Shown here in pieces: positions 52,439 through 59,734 of a stretch of DNA of 64,000 nucleotides (the stretch's first letter is position 1; each line of letters starts with the position of its first letter). The stretch spans positions 62,001-126,000 of the forward strand of contig JAJVIK010000021.1 in the NCBI GenBank assembly GCA_022072055.1. Direction: 5' to 3'. Position numbers and translations under genes: made by a program. The notes beneath the pieces were generated by a model. The model ran no database searches. It was not told the origin of the DNA and saw nothing but the letters and a program-made list of their open reading frames with translations. The stretch is from a bacterium. Its GTDB lineage: Bacteria; Hinthialibacterota; Hinthialibacteria; OLB16.

Positions 52439-52705
52439 TTATCTTTCGATGCTGGCGGACCAGCCGGGCAGCGCGCCGGAGACGGGTTCGCATCCCACCA
52501 GCTCCAGTTCGACCATCCTCCTTCTCGACACCGGGTGCTTTCCATCGCCCCCCGGAGGGATCACGCGCCACAATATCTCGGCCATATCTCCGGATATCAG
52601 TTGGATATTGCCGATCCATTCCCAGGGCTTCCGGGAGAGACCTTTCCTGACCTTGACGATGGCTCCAAAAGTGAAGCCGGCGAACTCCGTTCTTGTCCGT
52701 ACCAT
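52439..52705 (-). CDS. Small protein of unknown function with a strong ribosome site
   Basis: 88 aa from the ATG at 52705. ACAAGGAGGTG ends 5 bases upstream, one of the best ribosome sites in the window, which supports a real gene and excludes the longer start at 52783. The sequence (VRTRTEFAGFTFGAIVKVRK...WIGNIQLISGDMAEILWRV) looks like a small beta-barrel of SH3-like or Tudor-like type, but I do not recognise a family. It sits 87 bases upstream of the FAD enzyme on the same strand, so co-transcription is possible. Confidence 0.6.
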   Translation of the reverse strand: MVRTRTEFAGFTFGAIVKVRKGLSRKPWEWIGNIQLISGDMAEILWRVIPPGGDGKHPVSRRRMVELELVGCEPVSGALPGWSASIER

Positions 52706-52952
52706 GGCGGCACCTCCTTGTAGCAAGCAATGTGGTTTGGACATTCGGCAGATGCATGAAGCATGACTTATGCCAGGAATCACAAGTAACCGGGACGGGC
52801 CTGAATCATCGTGGCCAGCGAGTTTCTGGCAAGGTCAGAGAGTGGCTATTCCATCGGGGGATTGAACCAAAGCGAACAGAGGGAGCAACGATGGGGTGAG
52901 TCGGACCAAGCTTTTTTCCCCCTTCTCCCAATCTAGCCTCCATCAGATTGGA

Positions 52953-52981
52953 TTGACAAAGAGTTCACCTTTAGGTTAACT
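52953..52981 (+). promoter_or_regulatory. Promoter of the HigBA-type toxin-antitoxin pair
   Basis: Perfect TTGACA (52953-52958), 17-base spacer, TTAACT (52976-52981). The expected start is within two or three bases of the toxin ATG at 52986, and no ribosome site precedes that ATG, so the mRNA may be leaderless. Confidence 0.6.
52962..52981. promoter_or_regulatory. Palindromic operator of the HigBA-type pair
   Basis: AGTTCACCTTTAGGTTAACT is a 20-base palindrome with 16 of 20 positions matching, two halves of AGTT-ACC/GGT-AACT type. It covers the spacer end and the whole -10, where binding of the Xre-type antitoxin would block transcription. Confidence 0.6.
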
Positions 52982-52985
52982 GATC

Positions 52986-53360
52986 ATGTTTGCAGAGGTT
53001 CTGATCGAGGGAAGCGAGTGGACACTCCTGTGTCTTCGAGATGACCATGGCAGGTGCCCGGTTGTTGATTTCATGCAGGAACTCAGGAGGACTGGCCACC
53101 CCGATCTTCGCAAACTCCTGAAGCGTGTCGAGATGATCGCCGACACACCCTATATGAAGAACGAGCAGAAATTTCGCTCGCTCGGACAGGGCATTCATGA
53201 GATTAAGGCTGGAGGGCTGAGGGTTGCCTGGTTCTTCTCCGGAGAGAGAAGCATCGTGTGCACCCACGCCTTCCTGAAACCGAACCCCAAGAGGCTACAA
53301 GTCGAGATCGCGCTTGCCAACAAGTTCCGAGAGGAGTACTTCCGTGACCGAAAGGATTAG
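52986..53360 (+). CDS. higB: RelE/HigB-type toxin (phage-derived Gp49-like family)
   Basis: 124 aa. 'CPVVDFMQELRRTGHPDLRKLLKRVEMIAD', 'KFRSLGQGIHEIKAGGLRVAWFFSGERSIVCTHAFLKPNPK' are diagnostic of the Gp49-like branch of RelE toxins, which are ribosome-dependent mRNA interferases. It is first in the pair, as usual for HigBA, and overlaps the antitoxin by 17 bases. Promoter and operator lie directly upstream. Confidence 0.88.
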   Translation: MFAEVLIEGSEWTLLCLRDDHGRCPVVDFMQELRRTGHPDLRKLLKRVEMIADTPYMKNEQKFRSLGQGIHEIKAGGLRVAWFFSGERSIVCTHAFLKPNPKRLQVEIALANKFREEYFRDRKD

Positions 53361-53745
53361 GGCGTCGCGAAACATCCGGAGAGAGTTCGATGAGCTGCTT
53401 GAGGATGTGCGGCAAACCGACGAGTACTGGCTCGAAGGGTTCCTTTTTCAAATCACTGAAGACATCCACAAGGAAATGGAACAGCAGAAGATCAGCCGGG
53501 TTGAGCTGTCACGGCGACTCGGAGTGTCGAAATCTTATGTGACCAAGATCCTCGGTGCGGATGTGAACCTGACAGCCCGCACACTGGTCCGAATCGCCCG
53601 CGCGCTCGGGTGTGAATTGACACCCCCTCGTTTGAAAAGGAGAGGTTCGGAGACATCCGCGGATTTCGTGATCGAACTCCCCAAGCCGAGTATGTCTTCA
53701 ACTGACTTAACCGCTTCCAAGGCGCGGAAGCGAAAGGCCTCCTGA
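53344..53745 (+). CDS. higA: Xre-type antitoxin of the HigBA pair
   Basis: 133 aa from the GTG at 53344, which has GAGAGGAG 7 bases upstream; the longer frame starts inside the toxin. A helical N-terminal part (about 1-50) precedes an Xre helix-turn-helix at about 52-95 ('ISRVELSRRLGVSKSYVTKILG', 'TARTLVRIARALGCEL'). A charged flexible C-terminal tail follows. It neutralises the toxin and probably represses the operon at 52962-52981. Convergent with the next gene, 5 bases between stops. Confidence 0.88.
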   Translation: MTERIRASRNIRREFDELLEDVRQTDEYWLEGFLFQITEDIHKEMEQQKISRVELSRRLGVSKSYVTKILGADVNLTARTLVRIARALGCELTPPRLKRRGSETSADFVIELPKPSMSSTDLTASKARKRKAS

Positions 53746-53750
53746 ATCCC

Positions 53751-54824
53751 TCAGCGCCCGATCCGTCCCGTCTCGATCACTCCCGCGGCCTTGCGACCAA
53801 GGGTCCGAACCATTTCGATCATCGTGGCGAATCGGGCGTCGCGGGTCAGCCCCTGGACATAGCGGTAGTAGATCTGCTGGACAATCACCGCGAGCTTGAG
53901 AAGCGCGAACACATAGTAAAAGGTCAGGTCCCCCAGCTTCCTTCCGGAGAGGCGCTCATATTCCCGCGCGACCTCCATCCGGGAAAGGCTCCCGGGCAGC
54001 GTGGTGAGAAAACACTGCACCACCTTGAGGTCTTCGGCGTCCTCCGGCTCCGCCCAATAACCGAGGGTGGTCCCCAGGTCCATCAGCGGGTCGCCGATGG
54101 TCGTCATTTCCCAATCCAGAACCCCAACGATCCGGGATAAGTCAGTCGGGTCGAGCACGATGTTGTCGAACTTGTAGTCGTTGTGGATCAGCGCGGCCCC
54201 GGAATCCGGAGGAATCCGTTCCAGCAGCCAACCTGAGACCGATTCAATATCGGGGATGTCATCGGTCCGGGAGCCGGCGTAGCGCTCCACCCACCCGCGC
54301 ACCTGACGGTCGGTGTATTGCCCCTCGCGGCGCATCTTACCGAGCCCCGCGCTCTCCCAGTCGAGGTTGTGCATGCGGACCAGATTCGACACAAACGAAA
54401 GGCAGATTTCCCTCGCATCCTGCGAGGAAGCCACCCAACCCTTCGGAGCCCGCGCTCGGAGAATGACCCCCTGGATCCGCTCCATGACATAGAACTTCGC
54501 GCCGATCACCGACTCGTCCTCGCAGTACAGAAGCGGCTTCGGCGCGGGGGGGTAGATCGGGTGGAGAGCCGAGAGGACCGTGAACTCACGCCCCATGTCA
54601 TGGGCGCTTTTGACCTTGCTCCCAAAGGGGGGACGGCGGAGGACCAGGTCCCGATCCCCAACTCGAAGGAGGTAAGTCAGGTTTGAGTGGCCGCTGGGGA
54701 ACTGTTCGATCCGGAGGGCTCCCTTCAAATCGGGGAGGTTCTCCATCAGGTAAGATTCCAACGCAGCTTGATCGAGGGTCTCGCCCTCCCGGACCGGGGC
54801 GGTCGCATCCAGCAGGGCGGTCAT
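53751..54824 (-). CDS. Phosphotransferase (APH/ACAD10 N-terminal-like)
   Basis: 357 aa. The kinase-like fold shows the phosphate-binding loop region '[22 protein letters not shown]', catalytic '[14 protein letters not shown]' (Brenner motif) and metal-binding '[17 protein letters not shown]'. This subfamily is normally encoded next to, or fused with, acyl-CoA dehydrogenases, as in ACAD10/11, where it phosphorylates hydroxy-acyl-CoA. Here its ATG overlaps the dehydrogenase stop by 4 bases, fitting that role. Confidence 0.92.
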   Translation of the reverse strand: MTALLDATAPVREGETLDQAALESYLMENLPDLKGALRIEQFPSGHSNLTYLLRVGDRDLVLRRPPFGSKVKSAHDMGREFTVLSALHPIYPPAPKPLLYCEDESVIGAKFYVMERIQGVILRARAPKGWVASSQDAREICLSFVSNLVRMHNLDWESAGLGKMRREGQYTDRQVRGWVERYAGSRTDDIPDIESVSGWLLERIPPDSGAALIHNDYKFDNIVLDPTDLSRIVGVLDWEMTTIGDPLMDLGTTLGYWAEPEDAEDLKVVQCFLTTLPGSLSRMEVAREYERLSGRKLGDLTFYYVFALLKLAVIVQQIYYRYVQGLTRDARFATMIEMVRTLGRKAAGVIETGRIGR

Positions 54825-56023
54825 CGCATTCCTCCGGCCACCTCTTTGAGGATCCGTTTGGCCACAACCAGCTTGTGGACCTCATCCGGACCATCATATA
54901 TCCTGGAGGCGCGCTCGTTGCGGAACCAGAACGCGAGCGGGGTGTCATCGGTCATCCCCAGGCCCCCATGAATCTGGATGCCCCGGTCGAGCACATCCAT
55001 CAGCACCCCGGCGACATGGAACTTGATGAGAGAGATCTCCTCGCGCGCGGCCTTGGCGCCGTGCTTCTCGATGGCCCAGGCGGCATGGAGGACCATCCAG
55101 CGCGCGGCGTTGATTTCGGCTCGGCTCTTCGCGATCCAGTCCTGGACAAACTGCTTGGAGCCAAGCGGTTCACCGGGAGCGACCTCGCGGTGAACCGCGT
55201 AGTTGCAGATCAATTCGAAGGCTCGCTCGCAGATGCCGATCCAACGCATGCAATGGTGGATGCGCCCGGGACCGAGGCGATCTTGCGCGATGGCGAACCC
55301 CTCTCCCTCCTTGCCGAGAAGGTTCTCGACCGGGACCCGGCAGTTTGTATAGCGCACCTCGGCGTGACTGGCCCAACCCTCGCCGCGGTGGCCCATCACC
55401 GAGGTGTTGCACACAATCTCAAACCCCGGTGTGTCGGCGGGAACGAGAATCTGGCTGGTCCTCGCGTGGGGAGGGGCGCTGGGATCGGTGACCGCCATGA
55501 CCACGGCGAACGCGGACCCATCCGCTCCGGAGGTAAACCACTTGTGCCCGTTGATGACATACTGGTCCCCCTCGCGGACCGCGGTGGTGCTCATCCAGAC
55601 CGGGTTCGACCCGGCATGCTCCGGCTCGGTCATGGAGAAGCAGCTTCGGGTCTTGCCTTCGAGCAGTGGCATGAGAAAGCGCTGCTTTTGCGCTTGGGTC
55701 CCATGCTCAATGAGGATCTCCATGTTACCGGCGTCCGGCGCCTGGCAATTGAAGAGGTAGTGTCCCAGCGGGCAGCGTCCGAGCTCGGCGCTCACAAGCC
55801 CATGATCCACCAAGGACAACCCCATGCCGCCGTATTCCTTCGGGATTTGCGGGAGCCACAGCCCAAGGTCCTTAACACGGCCTCTCAATCTTTCAAGTCC
55901 GGGCAGCACCGCCCCGAAGCCCTCGTTCAGAAAGGCGTGCTCCAGGGGGATCGCCTCCTCGTTGATAAAGGCGCGAACGCGCGCGAGCAATTCGAGTGTT
56001 TGCTGTGGGATGGAAAAGTCCAC
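54821..56023 (-). CDS. Acyl-CoA dehydrogenase
   Basis: 400 aa, the usual length. 'FSMTEPEHAGSNPVWMSTTAVREGDQYVINGHKWFTSGA' is the flavin-proximal beta-domain motif. The C-terminal helical domain has 'GIQIHGGLGMTDDTPLAFWFRNERASRIYDGPDEVH', a motif of the ACAD10/11-like group. Alpha-beta desaturation of acyl-CoA with FAD. Between a histidine phosphatase and the ACAD10-type phosphotransferase, so probably degrades 4-hydroxy or branched acids. Confidence 0.94.
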   Translation of the reverse strand: MDFSIPQQTLELLARVRAFINEEAIPLEHAFLNEGFGAVLPGLERLRGRVKDLGLWLPQIPKEYGGMGLSLVDHGLVSAELGRCPLGHYLFNCQAPDAGNMEILIEHGTQAQKQRFLMPLLEGKTRSCFSMTEPEHAGSNPVWMSTTAVREGDQYVINGHKWFTSGADGSAFAVVMAVTDPSAPPHARTSQILVPADTPGFEIVCNTSVMGHRGEGWASHAEVRYTNCRVPVENLLGKEGEGFAIAQDRLGPGRIHHCMRWIGICERAFELICNYAVHREVAPGEPLGSKQFVQDWIAKSRAEINAARWMVLHAAWAIEKHGAKAAREEISLIKFHVAGVLMDVLDRGIQIHGGLGMTDDTPLAFWFRNERASRIYDGPDEVHKLVVAKRILKEVAGGMR

Positions 56024-56036
56024 CGGCGGCTCCTTT

Positions 56037-56756
56037 CTACCAAAGGGTCAAGAGTTCGGGTTGATCCAGATGAGGGGTGGAATTGAACCCGTTCAGTGAA
56101 AAACGCCCGACCGTGAACAGAAAACTGGTGAGCGCGGCGTTGTGAATCACATAGGAAAGGTGCAAGGTCTTGCGTGGGGAAATTCCCAGCGCGAGTCGAG
56201 TCGCCACTGAGGTTGGACCCGCGGAGGTGAAGGCGCCCACGTGTAGTCCCCTCCCCTCTCCTGAAGTCATCAGGGCAATTCCCCGCTCCACTCGCGCGGC
56301 AAAGGAGTCCCAGGATTCGATCGGTTCGCCGTTAAGCGCCCCCTCCACCCAGAGTTCCATGGCGGCCTCGAAAAGCGCCTTGAAGGTTCGCAACCGTTGA
56401 TCTGGGTCGAGCGATTCGCGATAGGCGCGCTCCAGCAGGTGAAGATGGGGGTGCGCCTCCGCCGCCGACGCGAGGTAATCCTCGGAAAAAAGCCGCGTGG
56501 TGTATTCATCAAGTTCGGGAAGGATGAACGGGTCGGGGAAGGCCACCCCCGCGCTCCTGTAAACCCCAGCGACAATCTCGGCGGTTCGAACGTGCCGGGT
56601 TCGAGGGCCTGAGAACACCCGGTCAAAACGAACCCCGCGGCGGATCAGGTATTCCCCCAATTTGCGCGCTTGAATGTCCCCGACCTCGGATAGACGGTCA
56701 TAGTCTTCTCCATGGAAGGAGCCTTGGGCATGACGGATGAGGGTGAGGAGGCTCAT
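56037..56756 (-). CDS. Histidine phosphatase superfamily protein
   Basis: 239 aa from the ATG at 56756; the longer frame adds ten residues. 'LLTLIRHAQGSFH' is the catalytic RHG-type motif with the phospho-acceptor His, and 'FDRVFSGPRTRHVRTAEIVA' supplies the second Arg pair. Broad phosphatase or mutase fold, substrate unknown. First gene of the operon with acyl-CoA dehydrogenase (13 bases further) and phosphotransferase, so it may remove the phosphate from the latter's product. Confidence 0.88.
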   Translation of the reverse strand: MSLLTLIRHAQGSFHGEDYDRLSEVGDIQARKLGEYLIRRGVRFDRVFSGPRTRHVRTAEIVAGVYRSAGVAFPDPFILPELDEYTTRLFSEDYLASAAEAHPHLHLLERAYRESLDPDQRLRTFKALFEAAMELWVEGALNGEPIESWDSFAARVERGIALMTSGEGRGLHVGAFTSAGPTSVATRLALGISPRKTLHLSYVIHNAALTSFLFTVGRFSLNGFNSTPHLDQPELLTLW

Positions 56757-56938
56757 GGCGGGAGGATATAGACAAACTTGGATCACTTAAGGGATCTGCC
56801 CTCAAGCGCTCCAAAAACTCTCCGAGAAAGATCCTTCCACAGTCGCGTCATCGTATGGTAATTTAGCGGTAAGCATTGGCCCTCGCATAGCCATGAGGGA
56901 CTTTGTATCGAAAGTGGGCCCAGCACGGAGGTTCGTGG

Positions 56939-57172
56939 ATGAAATCTTATATTCTCCCTATCGTGGTGGAACCGGACGAGGATCAGTGGCGTGCTTTTGT
57001 TCCCGATCTGGAGTCCCTTGGAGCTGCGACTTGGGGAAAGACAAGAGAAGAAGCGCTCGAGAACATTCGGGAAGTGGCCCAGATCGTGATTGAGGAGCTT
57101 ATCGAGGACGGGGCGCCCCTTCCTAACAGCGTTACTGAATCCGAGAGACCAGTGCTTGCCGTGACGGTTTGA
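56939..57172 (+). CDS. hicB: HicB-family antitoxin
   Basis: 77 aa. ATG at 56939 has GGAGG 7 bases upstream; the longer frame lacks this. 'YILPIVVEPDEDQWRAFVPDLESLGAATWGKTREEALENIREVAQIVIEELIEDG' is the HicB RNase-H-like fold. No C-terminal DNA-binding helix-turn-helix or ribbon is present, so autoregulation may be indirect. CCCTC-N10-GAGGG at 56880-56899 could be an operator or hairpin. Stop overlaps the HicA start (TTGA). Confidence 0.9.
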   Translation: MKSYILPIVVEPDEDQWRAFVPDLESLGAATWGKTREEALENIREVAQIVIEELIEDGAPLPNSVTESERPVLAVTV

Positions 57173-58002
57173 GAGTGGACTACTCAAGACTTCGCTCCTT
57201 GACTTCCCGCCAACTCATGGCGGCGCTCCTGGAGGACGGTTTCACATTGAGGAGACAACGGGGCAGCCACCGTCGGCTTTATCACCAGAATGGAAGGAGA
57301 GTCACGCTCACCTTCCATCACAGCTCTGACACGTTCCCCCTTCAAACGCTACGGAGCATCATCGAGACCCAGGCGAGATGGTGTGAGGACGACCTTCGAC
57401 GCCTAAGGCTGCTCCGTTGGAGCCCTTTTCATTTGGATGTAGCGCTCATTTTCAGAGGGGCGCGGTCACTCGCGCCCGGACACACCAGAGCGTGTCCCTC
57501 CGGGTGCTACAGCCAACGGAGATTTGCTCTAACGACTTGCGGAGAAACGATCGGGTCTATGCCACCTGGCGCAATTGTTCCCTCACCGACATCACCCCCA
57601 TTCCTCCAAATCCGAGGCCAAACACGAGAAGAAACGGAATCGAGGCGTAGTGCCCCCGTGAGGCCGCGTGGAGAATGCAGAGGGCCAGATAACCCGCGAG
57701 CAGGAGCTCAAACCAAGCCGAACGGCTGCTTGGGGCGCGGTAAGGACTTCGACTCGCGCCGCCATCCTTTGGAGTTCGCACAAAGTCATGCTCGCCGCCA
57801 CGGTACCCTTCCCACACAGCGATGCTGTTGGAAACCGCCAAGCCGGTCCCCAAGAATAGCAGGCCGGGGATGCGAAACAGTCGGCGACGGTCCTCCGGGT
57901 GCGCCACCCACTGGCCCCAGAGATAGAACACATTCACCGAGAAGATCCCCAGGATGTATAACGGTAGATCAACCACTGCGAGTTTCCACGGGGAGTCCGT
58001 GA
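57169..58002 (+). CDS. hicA: HicA-family toxin with abnormal C-terminal extension
   Basis: Residues about 10-85 are a complete HicA: 'SRQLMAALLEDGFTLRRQRGSHRRLYH' with the catalytic His in 'GSHRRL', then 'TLRSIIETQARWCEDDLRRLRLL'. HicA normally stops here (about base 57420), but the frame continues to 58002, giving 277 aa. The extra 190 residues are Pro/Arg-rich, contain two tandem hairpins in DNA (57458-57477 and 57478-57497) and run 446 bases into the convergent GT2 gene, so they look like lost-stop read-through. Start TTG at 57169 overlaps the hicB stop; GTG at 57175 is an alternative. Confidence 0.6.
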   Translation: MRVDYSRLRSLTSRQLMAALLEDGFTLRRQRGSHRRLYHQNGRRVTLTFHHSSDTFPLQTLRSIIETQARWCEDDLRRLRLLRWSPFHLDVALIFRGARSLAPGHTRACPSGCYSQRRFALTTCGETIGSMPPGAIVPSPTSPPFLQIRGQTREETESRRSAPVRPRGECRGPDNPRAGAQTKPNGCLGRGKDFDSRRHPLEFAQSHARRHGTLPTQRCCWKPPSRSPRIAGRGCETVGDGPPGAPPTGPRDRTHSPRRSPGCITVDQPLRVSTGSP

Positions 58003-58999
58003 GTCGGATGTCCAGCGCGGGATAAGCGCACAAGGCCAGGAGCACCAAGGCCGGAAAAACCAGGTGGCTGGTCAGGTGAAAAAGGAATTCGGCCTTGATC
58101 CGGACCGGAACCCGCGCCGCAAGGACCTCCGGACCGAGCTTCCGAAGGGTTTCCACCGCCCCGCGCGTCCAGCGGTACTGTTGCGACTTGAAGGCGTTGA
58201 CCTCCTTGGGGAGCTCCGCCGGGGTGACCACCGCGTTGAGGTAACGGAACTTCCATCCCGCAAGCTGCGCGCGGTAGGAAAGGTCGAGGTCCTCGGTGAG
58301 GGTGTCGGAATGCCAGCCTCCGGCCTCTTCAATGCAGCGCTTGCGCCATACCCCGGCGGTGCCGTTGAAATTGAGGAAAAGCCCGGCTCGATCCCGGGTC
58401 TGGCTTTCCATCACGAAATGACCATCGAGAAACAGGGCCTGCATCCGGGTAAGAAACGAGGCATTCTCGTTCAGGTGGCCCCAACGGGTCTGGACCATCC
58501 CGACTGAAGGCTCGGAGAAACAGGGAACCACGCGCAAAAGGAAGTCCGGGGGCGGAACGAAGTCCGCGTCAAAGATGGCGATCAGTTCCCCCCTCGCGCG
58601 CGCGGTTCCTTCCTTCAGCGCCCCGGCCTTGAATCCCGACCTCTCGCGCCGATGGTGGTGGGCGATTCGGAATCCCTCGGCCCGGATTTCACGGACAAGG
58701 CGCTCGGCGATCCGTGAGGTTTCATCCGTTGAATCATCAAGGACTTGAAACTCGATCCGGTCCCTGGGATAGCGGAGCGCTAGTGCGGCGCGGAGCAGTC
58801 GCTCCACAACCGCCCGTTCATTGTAGATCGGGAGCTGAACAGTAACCGAGGGAAGGGTCGCGTTCTCCGGATCGGCCGGCGGCGGGTCCGGAATCGGCGC
58901 ATGTCGAAGGCGTTGATAGATCAACCAGGGGATATGGAGACCGTGGAGCGACAGCCCAATCAGAAGGCTGAAATACAGAACGAGAAAGATGGATTCCAT
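57557..58999 (-). CDS. Glycosyltransferase family 2, cellulose/mannan synthase-like
   Basis: 480 aa. An N-terminal membrane helix precedes the GT-A domain with D88-D89 ('LDDST'), D-A-D at 144-146, T-E-D at 235-237 and Q-x-x-R-W at about 274-277 ('QQYRW'). Three or four C-terminal membrane helices form the transport pore. This is the processive beta-glycan synthase layout (CSLA/BcsA-like without PilZ). The product could be glucan, mannan or glucomannan. It heads a minus-strand group with a DUF2064 enzyme and two ABC exporter halves, although these are read towards it. Confidence 0.9.
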   Translation of the reverse strand: MESIFLVLYFSLLIGLSLHGLHIPWLIYQRLRHAPIPDPPPADPENATLPSVTVQLPIYNERAVVERLLRAALALRYPRDRIEFQVLDDSTDETSRIAERLVREIRAEGFRIAHHHRRERSGFKAGALKEGTARARGELIAIFDADFVPPPDFLLRVVPCFSEPSVGMVQTRWGHLNENASFLTRMQALFLDGHFVMESQTRDRAGLFLNFNGTAGVWRKRCIEEAGGWHSDTLTEDLDLSYRAQLAGWKFRYLNAVVTPAELPKEVNAFKSQQYRWTRGAVETLRKLGPEVLAARVPVRIKAEFLFHLTSHLVFPALVLLALCAYPALDIRLTDSPWKLAVVDLPLYILGIFSVNVFYLWGQWVAHPEDRRRLFRIPGLLFLGTGLAVSNSIAVWEGYRGGEHDFVRTPKDGGASRSPYRAPSSRSAWFELLLAGYLALCILHAASRGHYASIPFLLVFGLGFGGMGVMSVREQLRQVA

Positions 59000-59041
59000 T
59001 CCTGTTCGATAGTGCGGTCCGGCGCCCTTCGTTCCGCCGGA

Positions 59042-59734
59042 TCAAGGCGCTTTCTTCGGTCCTTCGGACTCTTCAAGAAATCTCCGGAGGAAGGACCAGT
59101 CGCCTTCCCCTTCCCCCAATAAACGTTCCAGGTCCGCGAGAGTATCAATATCGTAACTTTCGGGACCGATTCCCGCTCTCCAACCCTTCCGCTTCGCCGC
59201 GCGAAGCGTGTCCTCGAAGGTGGTGGAGCAGGACCAGCGGACTGTCTCGAACATATCCTCCGGGGGGCGGGAAAGTCCGAGGAGATAGTATCCTCCATCC
59301 GATGCCGGTCCCAGAATTATATCCGAATTCTCGAATAAGCGCAGGTTCTCCCGAACGATATCCGCCGAAAGCTGGGGGGAATCCGAGCCGATAGCCAGCA
59401 CCTGCTTCCAACCCCTATCGAACTGTCGGTCAAACGCATGCTTGAGCCGCAGGCCCAAGTCCTCTCCGCACTGGAAGGCAACTTCCGCCTCGGTCGAGAG
59501 CCATTGTCGAGCCTGCTCCGCGGCGTGCGCGTGGTCCACGCCAGGCTCCACCGCAAGGCAAACCTCGACGGAAACGGCGGGAGCCATACTGGTCAGCGTG
59601 GCGACAAAGGGGGGGACCCAAGCCTCGTAGAGCCTCGCGGCGGCGAGCTCGCCAACCTCCCGAGCCAAACGAGTCTTCACACACCCCACCGCGGGGAGTT
59701 TGGCGAAGACCATAGCCCGCGCCTGATCATTCAC
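59042..59734 (-). CDS. DUF2064 / TIGR04282 family glycosyltransferase
   Basis: 230 aa. 'MVFAKLPAVGCVKTRLAREVG' and 'LAIGSDSPQLSADIV' with 'ILGPASDGGYYLLGLS' are diagnostic of the cofactor-type nucleotidyl/glycosyltransferase fold (TIGR04282), studied in arsenosugar biosynthesis but also widespread elsewhere. It precedes the GT2 gene and overlaps the ABC exporter stop by 4 bases, so it is co-transcribed with the exporter. No arsenic genes are nearby, so a general glycan role is more likely. Confidence 0.9.
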   Translation of the reverse strand: MNDQARAMVFAKLPAVGCVKTRLAREVGELAAARLYEAWVPPFVATLTSMAPAVSVEVCLAVEPGVDHAHAAEQARQWLSTEAEVAFQCGEDLGLRLKHAFDRQFDRGWKQVLAIGSDSPQLSADIVRENLRLFENSDIILGPASDGGYYLLGLSRPPEDMFETVRWSCSTTFEDTLRAAKRKGWRAGIGPESYDIDTLADLERLLGEGEGDWSFLRRFLEESEGPKKAP

